Shown: positions 1 to 5,851, counted from the stretch's first letter. The stretch is DNA of 5,897 nucleotides from Myxococcales bacterium (GCA_004554395.1 SFMP01000135.1:1-5897), one strand, 5' to 3'. Made by a program: numbers and translations. Notes: generated by a model from the letters alone, not told the origin.

Positions 1-79
1 CGACGAAACATCGTCTTGGAAAAGGCAAACGCGATTTCGCCCTCTTCGCTTGGCGTCGTATAACGCCGTATCGGCACGA
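1..79 (-). pseudogene. Duplicate of GGDEF gene 3' end, fragment at window edge
   Basis: This segment matches 117-195, the C-terminal codons of the adjacent GGDEF gene, at 75 of 79 positions with a fixed offset of 116 nt. Read on the minus strand it encodes 26 residues equivalent to R405-S430 of the enzyme, with S416 changed to R. The four differences all fall at third codon positions of that frame, and three are silent. The offset is not a multiple of three, so it is not an in-frame extension of the intact gene. The segment between the copies (80-116) does not resemble the enzyme. It is best read as the remnant of a tandem duplication, or the tail of a second GGDEF gene that lost its front part. 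How far it runs past position 1 cannot be seen. Confidence 0.7.
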
Positions 80-107
80 GAGTTCACGCGCACGCACCAG
101 AATGCCA

Positions 108-1397
108 CTAATCGAGCGACGACACATCGTCTTGGAAGAGGCAAACGCGATTCCGCCCACTTCGCTTGGCGTCGTATAACGCCGTATCGGCACGATGGAA
201 CAGCTGTTCAAAATCATCGCTCGGGGCAACGATTCCGACGCCCGCGCTCACCGTCACCTCGCCCGGTTCAAAATCGGCAAACGCCGTCTGCTCGACGCGC
301 TGGCGCAACTTTTCGGCCGCTCGAACCGCCCCCTCGGACGTCGTCTCTCCCGTCAAAAGCACGACGAATTCCTCGCCACCATACCGCGCCACCATATCGC
401 CCTCGCGCGTATTCTCTCGCAAAAGCTGCGCAAACTGCCGCAAAACCTTGTCGCCACACTCGTGGCCATATACGTCGTTACATCGCTTAAAAAAGTCGAT
501 GTCGAACACGATCATCGCCAACGCCCGTTGCAATCGCTTCGAACGGATAAACTCCCCGTGCAAATACTTCTCATAATAGCGACGGTTGAATACGCCCGTG
601 AGCCCGTCGAGTTGCGCCATTTCCTTGAGCCGCTTATAGAGCAAGGCACGCTCGAGCGCAATCGAGGCCAGATTGGCGACGCCGCTCAAACCGCGCATTT
701 CTTCGGCATTGATGATGCGCTGATTATAATAGTTATCGGTGAGTATGACGCCAAAGACCTCGTCTTTGAGCATGATGGGAACGCAAGCGAAATTGCGGAA
801 AGTCAAAAACCGCCCCGTCACCCAATCGTGATACGACGCCTCGACACCATTGATAAAGAACGGCAAACGCGTCGCAACGCAATGCGATATGATGTCGACG
901 AGCTCGTAATGCATGGCATTCATCGACTCCATCGCATGCGCCTCGTCGATCTTGAACGAAAACCCAAACAACTGCCCCGACAAATGCTGCGGCTGTGTCG
1001 AATTTTGGCTATATCGGTTCAAAAGCGTCTGCAAATTGAGCTTCTCGGCTTTTATCCCCTCCCAAATGCGATGCGCCTCTTCGCCACTCCCAGGCCCTGC
1101 ACTGCGCGATACGCGCAATTCATTGCGCCTATCCCACGCCAAAAACAAAATGGCGCGGTTGAAGTTCAAGCCATCGCCGTGCGTTATCCCCGACAAAATG
1201 ATGTACAAAATCCGGTCGAGTTCGACGGTCTGCAACATCGCACGCGTAACGACCAACTGAAACGACAATTCCTTAATCGCCGCCGATTCCGTCGCCTCCG
1301 GGTAATATGGCTCTTCGTCGTGCGATTCAAACCGCACGTTGAGACTGCTGTCAGAATAATCCGACAATTCGACCTCTCTACTTCGTGCAAAATCCAT
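108..1397 (-). CDS. GAF-GGDEF diguanylate cyclase
   Basis: Cytoplasmic enzyme expected to condense two GTP into the second messenger c-di-GMP. Residues are numbered from a TTG at 1406 (432 aa). Residues about 47-252 look like a GAF sensor domain, with the core around N205-F206-A207 and the V217-F218-G219-V220 strand. Residues 262-425 are a GGDEF domain: entry motif DGLTGVFNRRYY (267-278), metal-binding D302, and signature GGEEF at 343-347. R334 and D337 form an RxxD inhibitory site five residues before the signature, so product feedback inhibition is likely. I see no signal peptide or membrane helix; the acidic N-terminus (11-40) is probably flexible. Start: an in-frame TGA lies just upstream of the TTG. 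GAGG (1411-1414) is 4 nt from the TTG and 13 nt from the ATG at 1397; I prefer the ATG, but TTG is possible. The stop is TAG at 108-110. A partial copy of the 3' end lies just downstream. The domain call is secure; the ligand of the GAF domain is unknown. Confidence 0.93.
   Translation of the reverse strand: MDFARSREVELSDYSDSSLNVRFESHDEEPYYPEATESAAIKELSFQLVVTRAMLQTVELDRILYIILSGITHGDGLNFNRAILFLAWDRRNELRVSRSAGPGSGEEAHRIWEGIKAEKLNLQTLLNRYSQNSTQPQHLSGQLFGFSFKIDEAHAMESMNAMHYELVDIISHCVATRLPFFINGVEASYHDWVTGRFLTFRNFACVPIMLKDEVFGVILTDNYYNQRIINAEEMRGLSGVANLASIALERALLYKRLKEMAQLDGLTGVFNRRYYEKYLHGEFIRSKRLQRALAMIVFDIDFFKRCNDVYGHECGDKVLRQFAQLLRENTREGDMVARYGGEEFVVLLTGETTSEGAVRAAEKLRQRVEQTAFADFEPGEVTVSAGVGIVAPSDDFEQLFHRADTALYDAKRSGRNRVCLFQDDVSSLD
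117..195 (-). repeat. Second member of 79-bp direct repeat, inside GGDEF gene
   Basis: This is the intact-gene copy of the 79-bp direct repeat paired with 1-79. It covers the end of the GGDEF domain, from the last base of codon H404 to S430, with only L431, D432 and the stop lying outside. Two copies this close in direct orientation could serve as a substrate for recombination or gene conversion; that is inference. Confidence 0.85.
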
Positions 1398-1406
1398 CGG
1401 CGCCAA

Positions 1407-1560
1407 AACGCCTCAAAGACATAATCCTGCGAAATACCACCCCAAACACCTGCCCCAACCGGGCTCCCCACCTAAGCCCCAAAATCCCTCATGCCTCACC
1501 GTCCCAGAATGCCCAAACACCTGCTCAAAACAGCCAACTCTAGAACAAATATATCGCCCC
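1407..1560 (-). other. Spacer upstream of GGDEF gene
   Basis: This 154-bp spacer lies between the TAG of the J-like/TPR gene and the GGDEF start, so it should hold the end of one transcript and the control region of the next. On the minus strand it is G-rich. I found no hairpin followed by a T-run, so no intrinsic terminator for the upstream gene. I also found no promoter with convincing -35 and -10 boxes. Its one clear structure is a 13-bp direct repeat, listed separately. Confidence 0.5.
1441..1524 (-). repeat. Pair of 13-bp direct repeats upstream of GGDEF gene
   Basis: The minus-strand sequence GCAGGTGTTTGGG occurs twice, at 1441-1453 and 1512-1524, identical over all 13 bases and 71 bp apart start to start (close to seven helical turns). 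Both lie in the spacer 44 to 127 bp upstream of the GGDEF ATG. This is the kind of position where a regulator could bind a repeated site. No known binding motif is recognised, and the G-rich background makes chance recurrence somewhat easier. Confidence 0.4.
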
Positions 1561-2352
1561 CTAGAGCGGCTTCGTCAACAACGCCTTGATCTTTTCAAAA
1601 AACGATTTCGGTTTCTCAGAAGCCTCTTTCGCTTTCTGCGCGCGCTCTTCCATCAGTCGAACTTCGCGTTGCGCCTGCAAATTCTCGGCGTTTATCTTCA
1701 ATGCCTCTTTGTAGCACGCCAATGCCTTGTCGTTGTCGCCCTCGAGTTTCTCGATGTCGCCCAAATAGACGTGCAAAAAATCGGCATATTCCATCACCTT
1801 GGCCGCCTCTTCGATGACGCTGCGAATCTCCTCGACTTCGATCCGTTTTCGCCGCCCCGAAGCGTCGACATCCATCAACATAAAATGCACATAAGCGAGT
1901 CGCGCCCGAATTTCCATCGATTTTTTGTCGAGTTTCTGCGCTTTCTCCAATTTCTGCAACGCAATCGCGAATTCTCCGCGTTCCATCAATGCGCGCGCCT
2001 GCGACAACGCCTGCTCACACTCAAACACATCGGCAATGTCGATATGCGCATCGGCCTCAAACGCACCCCCGCCATGCAAACGCTCGATATACAGCTTGCG
2101 CTTCGCCTCTTTCCCGATGTTATCGTACGCCGCTCGCAACCGCCGATTCACGTCATCGATCGCCTCGCGCGACTCCGCATCGACCACGTGATGAAAAAAA
2201 TCCGCCCCATACAACTTGATGAGCCCAAAATACGCACTCCGAACGGCCGCATCGTCGGCACTCTCCTCGACGCCAAGCAATTCAAAATCGTTCTTATCCG
2301 CCATCGTTTCGCGGAACTGCTTCAATCCTTCGAGCTTCGTATTGGTGTCCAT
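1561..2352 (-). CDS. Degenerate J-domain protein with TPR-like repeats
   Basis: Probably a cytoplasmic protein-interaction adaptor. Residues are numbered from the in-frame TTG at 2370 (269 aa). Residues 27-98 follow the J-domain pattern: 'DFELLGVEESADDAAVRSAY', then a long helix and a basic 'AKRKLYIERL' end. The HPD tripeptide that activates Hsp70 is replaced by G55-A56-D57, so it should not act as a normal DnaJ co-chaperone. Residues 116-166 and 195-230 form TPR-like helical pairs, for example 'ALACYKEALKINAENLQAQ' (216-234). A charged helix and a basic tail (252-269) end the protein. No signal peptide or membrane segment is seen. Start: I prefer the ATG at 2352, with GGGG at 2359-2362 six nt upstream. 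An ATG at 2358 and the TTG at 2370 are alternatives, the latter without a ribosome site. The fold calls are good; the function is unknown. Confidence 0.88.
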   Translation of the reverse strand: MDTNTKLEGLKQFRETMADKNDFELLGVEESADDAAVRSAYFGLIKLYGADFFHHVVDAESREAIDDVNRRLRAAYDNIGKEAKRKLYIERLHGGGAFEADAHIDIADVFECEQALSQARALMERGEFAIALQKLEKAQKLDKKSMEIRARLAYVHFMLMDVDASGRRKRIEVEEIRSVIEEAAKVMEYADFLHVYLGDIEKLEGDNDKALACYKEALKINAENLQAQREVRLMEERAQKAKEASEKPKSFFEKIKALLTKPL

Positions 2353-2372
2353 CTTCATCCCCACTGCCAACG

Positions 2373-2391
2373 GTCACCGACTTTCGGCGAC
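2373..2391 (-). promoter_or_regulatory. 5' leader hairpin of J-like/TPR gene
   Basis: On the minus strand GTCGCCGA and TCGGTGAC pair around a three-base AAG loop, giving an 8-bp stem with one G-T wobble. It lies between the predicted transcription start (about 2391) and the GGGG ribosome site (2359-2362). A hairpin at the very 5' end of an mRNA can slow decay or tune translation. It also disfavours the TTG at 2370, which sits 2 nt after the stem. Folding is by eye. Confidence 0.45.
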
Positions 2392-2397
2392 TCCAAC

Positions 2398-2426
2398 AGT
2401 CTAGCCCTTATCACATCTCGATCCAA
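2398..2426 (-). promoter_or_regulatory. Promoter candidate for J-like/TPR gene
   Basis: On the minus strand TTGGAT (2421-2426) and TAGACT (2398-2403) are separated by 17 nt. They match the housekeeping sigma consensus at 3 of 6 and 4 of 6 positions, with the most conserved TTG and TAnAnT bases kept. Transcription would start near 2391, leaving a leader of about 40 nt. This is the best candidate between the repeat array and the gene, but matches of this quality are common. Confidence 0.4.
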
Positions 2427-2448
2427 TAGTGGCATTTTTTTGCGTTTT

Positions 2449-2479
2449 CGGTGCCTATGCCTCTGGGCATACGGCACCG
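2449..2479. repeat. Bulged hairpin type 1, unit 1
   Basis: Plus strand: CGGTGCC and TATGCC pair with GGCATA and GGCACCG around a TCTG loop, with one unpaired C (2472). This gives a 13-bp stem with a single bulge. Confidence 0.8.
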
Positions 2480-2483
2480 TGGC

Positions 2484-2510
2484 GCCCTATCGCCCATCGG
2501 CGATACGGGC
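2484..2510. repeat. Bulged hairpin type 2, unit 1
   Basis: Plus strand: GCCC and TATCGCC pair with GGCGATA and GGGC around a CATC loop, with one unpaired C (2506). The design matches hairpin type 1: an upper stem beginning TAT, a four-base loop and a bulge at the same relative place. Confidence 0.8.
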
Positions 2511-2556
2511 TCTGGCTACGCTATTTCGCGCGTCTGCGCTCAATACGCTCCGCTGT

Positions 2557-2587
2557 CGGCGCCTATGCCTCTGGGCATACGGCACCG
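2557..2587. repeat. Bulged hairpin type 1, unit 2
   Basis: This is the same structure as 2449-2479, with one lower-stem base changed (T to C at 2560). On plus-strand RNA this gives a C-A mismatch; on minus-strand RNA it gives a G-U pair. That mildly favours the minus strand as the structured transcript. Confidence 0.75.
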
Positions 2588-2591
2588 TGGC

Positions 2592-2618
2592 GCCCTATCG
2601 CCTATCGGCGATACGGGC
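2592..2618. repeat. Bulged hairpin type 2, unit 2
   Basis: This has the same stem as 2484-2510. The only change falls in the loop (CATC to TATC on the plus strand), so the paired bases are kept while the loop varies. Confidence 0.75.
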
Positions 2619-2664
2619 TCTGGCTACGCTATTTCGCGCGCCTGCGCTCAATACGCTCCGCTTT

Positions 2665-2695
2665 CGGTGCCTATGCCTCTGGGCATACGGCACCG
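2665..2695. repeat. Bulged hairpin type 1, unit 3
   Basis: This is identical in stem, loop and bulge to the unit 1 hairpin at 2449-2479. It is the last type 1 hairpin, closest to the pseudokinase stop codon. Confidence 0.75.
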
Positions 2696-2697
2696 TG

Positions 2698-2712
2698 GCG
2701 CCCGTAGGGCGC
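2698..2712. repeat. Short hairpin closing the array downstream of the pseudokinase
   Basis: GCGCCC and GGGCGC pair around a GTA loop (plus strand), 17 nt past the pseudokinase stop. It occupies the place where hairpin type 2 would be in a full unit and looks like a version lacking its upper stem. The minus strand has no T-run after it, so it is not a standard intrinsic terminator, though it could block 3' exonucleases. Confidence 0.6.
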
Positions 2713-2728
2713 GAATTTATGGCGATCC

Positions 2729-4246
2729 CTAATTCACGGGCACTTGGACGACCATAAAATCGGCATCCGACTTGACGACAACTGGGATTTGCGTCGATTT
2801 GCCATTATCGGCCGTCACGACGAAATCGAGCTTGGCGCCTTTGGGCTGATTCCGATACACGTATGGCAAATCGCCCAATTTCAACAGCGATCCATCGGCC
2901 AACGACGTCAAATAGAGCGTCGTCTTGCCCTGCCCTGCCGACGTAAACAAGATATCGACGCCATCTTGGACTTGTGGCACGATTTCGGGAATGGCAAACA
3001 AATCGATGGGACGATAGACGCGAGCGATGTGATACGTCGCAAAGATGGCAATCGCAAACGACGCCGCAATGATGGCAAAAAAGATGTGAACCGACCACTT
3101 CGATTTGAGTTTGAGCTTTTTCTGTCGCTTTTCGGGAGCTTTGAGCTGGCGCGGTGCAAGCCAAGCTTTTTCGGCAATCCGTGCATTCTCGCGCGATTCC
3201 GCATCGCATGCTGCGGCAAAATCGGCCAGGAATTCCGCTACACTATCTTGGCGCGGCGCATTGAGATACCGCATCACCGTGTCCGAAATGGCCGGAGCAA
3301 TATCGACTCTTCGCCCGATTTCAATCGGGCTAGCTTGCGATAAATCGAGCGCAACCGTCGCCAAATCCGAATCTTCGCCAAAATACGGATGCGCCGCGCA
3401 CAACGCTTCGTAGATAATCGCCGCCACGTCGTAGACGTCTTCGCACATGCCCTCAGGCGCATCGCTCTCAACATCGGCACACGCCCCGATATCTTGAACG
3501 CCATCGCAATCCGCGGCGCTATCGCTTGCCAAATGGCTCAACGTCGCCGACGATTGGTCTGGCTCCGTTGCCGTTTCTGCCCCTTGTGCCGGCATCGAAT
3601 CGGTCGATTCACTCGCCTCCGATTCATCGCTCTGAATCACATCGGCATACGCCCATGGCGGAATATGACGCGCCAAATCGGGCGTCACCATCACACCCTC
3701 GAGCGATTGTATTTCACGACGCGTCAGACCTATCCCAAGCGGCCCTAATGCAATCGTAAATCGATCCGTATCGGTCAAAAATATCTGGTTCGCATCGAGA
3801 CAAAGTTTGCGAAACCCAGCTCTATGCGCCGTCGTCACGACGCCGGCGAGCTGATCGAGCAGGCGCAAAGCCTGCCAAGGCGCCGCCGGGCCGTTTGCCG
3901 TCAACCAAGCCTTGAGCGTAATGGCACTAAACGCATCGGTGACGAGAAAGTTCTGACCTTCGGTCGTGCCATAGTCCAGGCAACGCAATATGGCTGGCGA
4001 TTCGATTTGCCGATTGAGCAATAGCGCCTGATCGAGGCGCTTCGCCGTCGACTCGGGCACAATAGCGCGATATTCGGTCATCCACACCGCCATCTGGTGG
4101 CCAAACGGTTGTTCATCGGCTCGATAAACCGTTATCAACGGAAGCCGACGCGATACACCGACGATATCGTAATAGTGCTGTAATGCCAGCGTCGTGCCCT
4201 CAAACGATTGAGCCTTCTGATTCATAGTGCGCGTTTCCCTCGCCAT
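2729..4246 (-). CDS. Membrane-anchored Ser/Thr pseudokinase
   Basis: A 505-residue protein with the outline of a bacterial Ser/Thr kinase receptor but no catalytic residues. Residues 24-104 match an N-lobe without the glycine-rich loop, and the ATP-binding lysine of VAxK is W55. The catalytic-loop region (G144 to L157) reads K-L-C where HRD belongs, and DFG is replaced by G168-P169-L170. The C-lobe remains recognisable: 'DVYDVAAIIYEALCAAHPYF' (270-289) is the F-helix region and 'SVAEFLADF' (335-343) the end. An acidic, Ser-rich insertion fills 205-268. A basic stretch (366-384) precedes a transmembrane helix at about 385-410, then a 95-residue outside domain with a beta-rich, possibly PEGA-like pattern. 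Start: ATG at 4246 with AGGGG 8 nt upstream. It follows pyk by 19 nt, so it is probably co-transcribed. It likely works as a non-catalytic sensor or scaffold; the partner is unknown. Confidence 0.85.
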   Translation of the reverse strand: MARETRTMNQKAQSFEGTTLALQHYYDIVGVSRRLPLITVYRADEQPFGHQMAVWMTEYRAIVPESTAKRLDQALLLNRQIESPAILRCLDYGTTEGQNFLVTDAFSAITLKAWLTANGPAAPWQALRLLDQLAGVVTTAHRAGFRKLCLDANQIFLTDTDRFTIALGPLGIGLTRREIQSLEGVMVTPDLARHIPPWAYADVIQSDESEASESTDSMPAQGAETATEPDQSSATLSHLASDSAADCDGVQDIGACADVESDAPEGMCEDVYDVAAIIYEALCAAHPYFGEDSDLATVALDLSQASPIEIGRRVDIAPAISDTVMRYLNAPRQDSVAEFLADFAAACDAESRENARIAEKAWLAPRQLKAPEKRQKKLKLKSKWSVHIFFAIIAASFAIAIFATYHIARVYRPIDLFAIPEIVPQVQDGVDILFTSAGQGKTTLYLTSLADGSLLKLGDLPYVYRNQPKGAKLDFVVTADNGKSTQIPVVVKSDADFMVVQVPVN

Positions 4247-4254
4247 CCCACAAG

Positions 4255-4259
4255 CCCCT
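4255..4259 (-). promoter_or_regulatory. Ribosome binding site of pseudokinase
   Basis: AGGGG on the minus strand, 8 nt before the ATG at 4246 and starting 6 nt after the pyk stop codon. It fixes the first ATG as the start over the ATG seven codons later. Its place in a 19-nt gap supports co-transcription with pyk. Confidence 0.65.
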
Positions 4260-4265
4260 AATCTA

Positions 4266-5747
4266 TTAATCGACGAGGATCTTCAGCGACGGCGTCAACG
4301 CCATCGCATAATCGCGTAGCGTCACGAGCAATACATAGCGACCCGCATCTGTCGGGCTATCGTATATGCCCGTATCTTTCAAAATATCGGGCACGAAATT
4401 CCACGGCTTCTTGATCACGTCTTCTTCGACGACGACGGGCAAAACGCCCCAATAAAGCCCCATTCGCGAGCAAATGCGCCGATCCGTACTCATGGCGATA
4501 ATCGGTGCAGGCGGGCGCTCGGCAGAAATCATCCGAGCCGTCGTCCCCGTCTTCGCACAAACGGCAATCGCCTTAGCATTGAGTTCGCGAGCCATCTTCG
4601 ACGCCGATCGCGTCAACCCCTCGAGTATCTGGCTATCCATATTCGACTCGCTGTCGGCCAAATGATCGTGCGCCACGAGCGACAAAAAGCGATCGGAATG
4701 CGACTGATACCCCTCGATCATGCGCACAATTTTATTCATCATTTTGACGGCTTCGACGGGGTATTTTCCAACCGACGTCTCGCCCGAAAGCATGACTGCA
4801 TCGGCACCTGCCATGGCCGCCCAAGCGACATCGGTGACCTCGGCTCGCGTCGGCATGCCCGAGCTAATCATCGATTCGAGCATCTGCGTCGCCACCACGA
4901 CCGGTTTATTGGCATCGATCGCCATTCGCGTGAGCTCGCGCTGAATGAGCGGAATTTCTTCTTCGGGCATCTCGACGCCCAAATCGCCACGCGCAATCAT
5001 TATTGCATCAGAGGCCTCGATAATCGCCTCGATATTCTTAATCGCCTCGGGCTTTTCGATCTTCGACATCACCGGTACATCGACGCCCTGCGCCCGTATA
5101 AATTCCTTGACTTCGAGCACTTCTTCGGCCGTGCGCACAAACGATATCGCAATGTAATCGACGCCCAATTTGCATGCTAAAATGCAATCTTCCCTATCCT
5201 TTTCGGTAAACGATGGCGTCGAAATTTCGACGTTTGGCAAGTTTATCCCCTTGCGATCCGAGATAACACCACCGCGAACGACTGTGCAGACGATTTCGGT
5301 TCCATCGACGCTATCGACGCGCAATTCGCGCGTTCCATCGGCCATGAGTATCGAATCCCCCGGCTTGACATCGCGAGCAAGACCCTCGTATTCACTCGGA
5401 ATGAGCCCTTCATGTCCTTGAACTTTGCGCACCGTCAACGTCACTTGCGTTCCTTCGGCGATTTCGATCGACCCATTTTCGAAGTGACCCACGCGAATCT
5501 TTGGACCACACAAATCGCCCAAAATCGCCACATTGCGACCGCTACGCGCTATCGCCTCGCGAATACGGCGATAACTCTCCGCATGCGATTCGTGCGTTCC
5601 ATGCGAAAAATTGAGACGAAAGACGTCGACACCCGCCGCAATCATCGCATCGAGTACTTCGGGCGTCGACGTCGCCGGACCCTGAGTCGCCACGATCTTC
5701 GTCCTGCGGAAACTGAGCAATTGATTGTTAAAACGCATTTTATCCAT
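4266..5747 (-). CDS. pyk: Pyruvate kinase
   Basis: Cytoplasmic glycolytic enzyme converting phosphoenolpyruvate and ADP to pyruvate and ATP. At 493 residues it is full length for the family. The N-terminal barrel begins with 'RRTKIVATQGPAT' (14-26). Visible functional residues include R44, N46 and S48 in 'FRLNFSHG', D78 in 'GDLCGPKIR', and K229 and E231 in the family signature (224-236). Also present are D255 in 'ARGDLGVEMP', T287 in 'ATQMLESM' and the 'MLSGETSVGKYP' segment (319-330). The B domain spans about 86-180 and the C-terminal domain about 350-493, containing 'CAKTGTTAR' (397-405). The residue that sets cation dependence is K83 (GPKIR), with L79 and V86 nearby, the pattern of K+-independent enzymes. 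The extreme C-terminus lacks the usual glycine-rich GTTN-type ending. Start: ATG at 5747 with AGGAG 9 nt upstream. The downstream pseudokinase is probably in the same transcript. Confidence 0.97.
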   Translation of the reverse strand: MDKMRFNNQLLSFRRTKIVATQGPATSTPEVLDAMIAAGVDVFRLNFSHGTHESHAESYRRIREAIARSGRNVAILGDLCGPKIRVGHFENGSIEIAEGTQVTLTVRKVQGHEGLIPSEYEGLARDVKPGDSILMADGTRELRVDSVDGTEIVCTVVRGGVISDRKGINLPNVEISTPSFTEKDREDCILACKLGVDYIAISFVRTAEEVLEVKEFIRAQGVDVPVMSKIEKPEAIKNIEAIIEASDAIMIARGDLGVEMPEEEIPLIQRELTRMAIDANKPVVVATQMLESMISSGMPTRAEVTDVAWAAMAGADAVMLSGETSVGKYPVEAVKMMNKIVRMIEGYQSHSDRFLSLVAHDHLADSESNMDSQILEGLTRSASKMARELNAKAIAVCAKTGTTARMISAERPPAPIIAMSTDRRICSRMGLYWGVLPVVVEEDVIKKPWNFVPDILKDTGIYDSPTDAGRYVLLVTLRDYAMALTPSLKILVD

Positions 5748-5756
5748 AAATTCGAG

Positions 5757-5761
5757 CTCCT
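5757..5761 (-). promoter_or_regulatory. Ribosome binding site of pyk
   Basis: AGGAG on the minus strand, 9 nt before the ATG at 5747. It is the strongest ribosome site in the window and selects the first ATG over the one three codons later. It overlaps the stop codon of an in-frame ATG-ATA-ACG-AGA-TAG mini-frame (5760-5774), probably by chance. Confidence 0.75.
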
Positions 5762-5819
5762 ATCTCGTTATCATTACTCCAAAAAATACACTCCGAAGCG
5801 AGGCCTTGAGCGATGCAAA

Positions 5820-5849
5820 AATGTATTACCAAAGCCTACACCAAAACAA
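5820..5849 (-). promoter_or_regulatory. Weak promoter candidate for pyk
   Basis: On the minus strand TTGTTT (5844-5849) and TACATT (5820-5825) are 18 nt apart and match the housekeeping consensus at 3 of 6 and 4 of 6 bases. The surrounding 5760-5897 stretch is noticeably more AT-rich than the coding regions, as expected of a promoter region. Transcription would begin near 5812, giving a leader of roughly 65 nt. Other box pairs in this AT-rich region are possible. Confidence 0.3.
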
Positions 5850-5851
5850 AG

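Larger units (their letters stand above)
2443..2713 (-). repeat. 108-bp tandem repeat array, REP/BIME-like
   Basis: This is the content of the gene-free stretch between the J-like/TPR gene and the pseudokinase. Anchored on GCCTATGC (plus strand), units start at 2453, 2561 and 2669, an exact period of 108 bp. Units 1 and 2 differ at 4 of 108 positions. The third is identical for its first 35 nt and then breaks off at 2703. Each full unit holds two bulged hairpins 4 nt apart, then about 46 nt with weaker symmetry. Clustered, bulged palindromes between genes resemble REP/BIME elements. They could affect mRNA decay or transcription of the upstream pyk-pseudokinase transcript, or simply be mobile DNA. 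No transposase is in the window. All three plus-strand frames are open through the array, but nothing supports translation. Confidence 0.9.

Noticed and set aside
103..110. Shared TAGTGGCATT near the GGDEF stop codon and at 2427-2436
   Set aside because: A ten-base match in opposite orientation with no extension on either side. Chance is a sufficient explanation.
195..1424. 409-codon open frame on the plus strand across the GGDEF gene
   Set aside because: It is antisense to a gene with clear GAF and GGDEF motifs, its product is rich in Arg, His and Gln with no recognisable domain, and the strand's codon pattern follows the minus-strand gene.
2431..2455. Seven-T run beside the array as an intrinsic terminator
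   Set aside because: On the minus strand, where the genes are transcribed, this run is A and not T. On the plus strand no stable hairpin precedes it.
2443..2713. CRISPR array
   Set aside because: The repeated unit is 108 bp with no alternation of short repeats and unique spacers, and no cas genes are near.
2429..2732. Plus-strand reading frames through the array that give a 36-residue repeated peptide
   Set aside because: The 108-bp period is a multiple of three and the unit lacks plus-strand stops, so all three frames are open together. That reflects the repeat, not selection for one protein. No ribosome site supports any of them.
1669..2757. 362-codon open frame on the plus strand across the J-like/TPR gene and the repeat array
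   Set aside because: The first part is a shadow of the minus-strand gene and the rest is repeat. No ribosome site or domain was seen.
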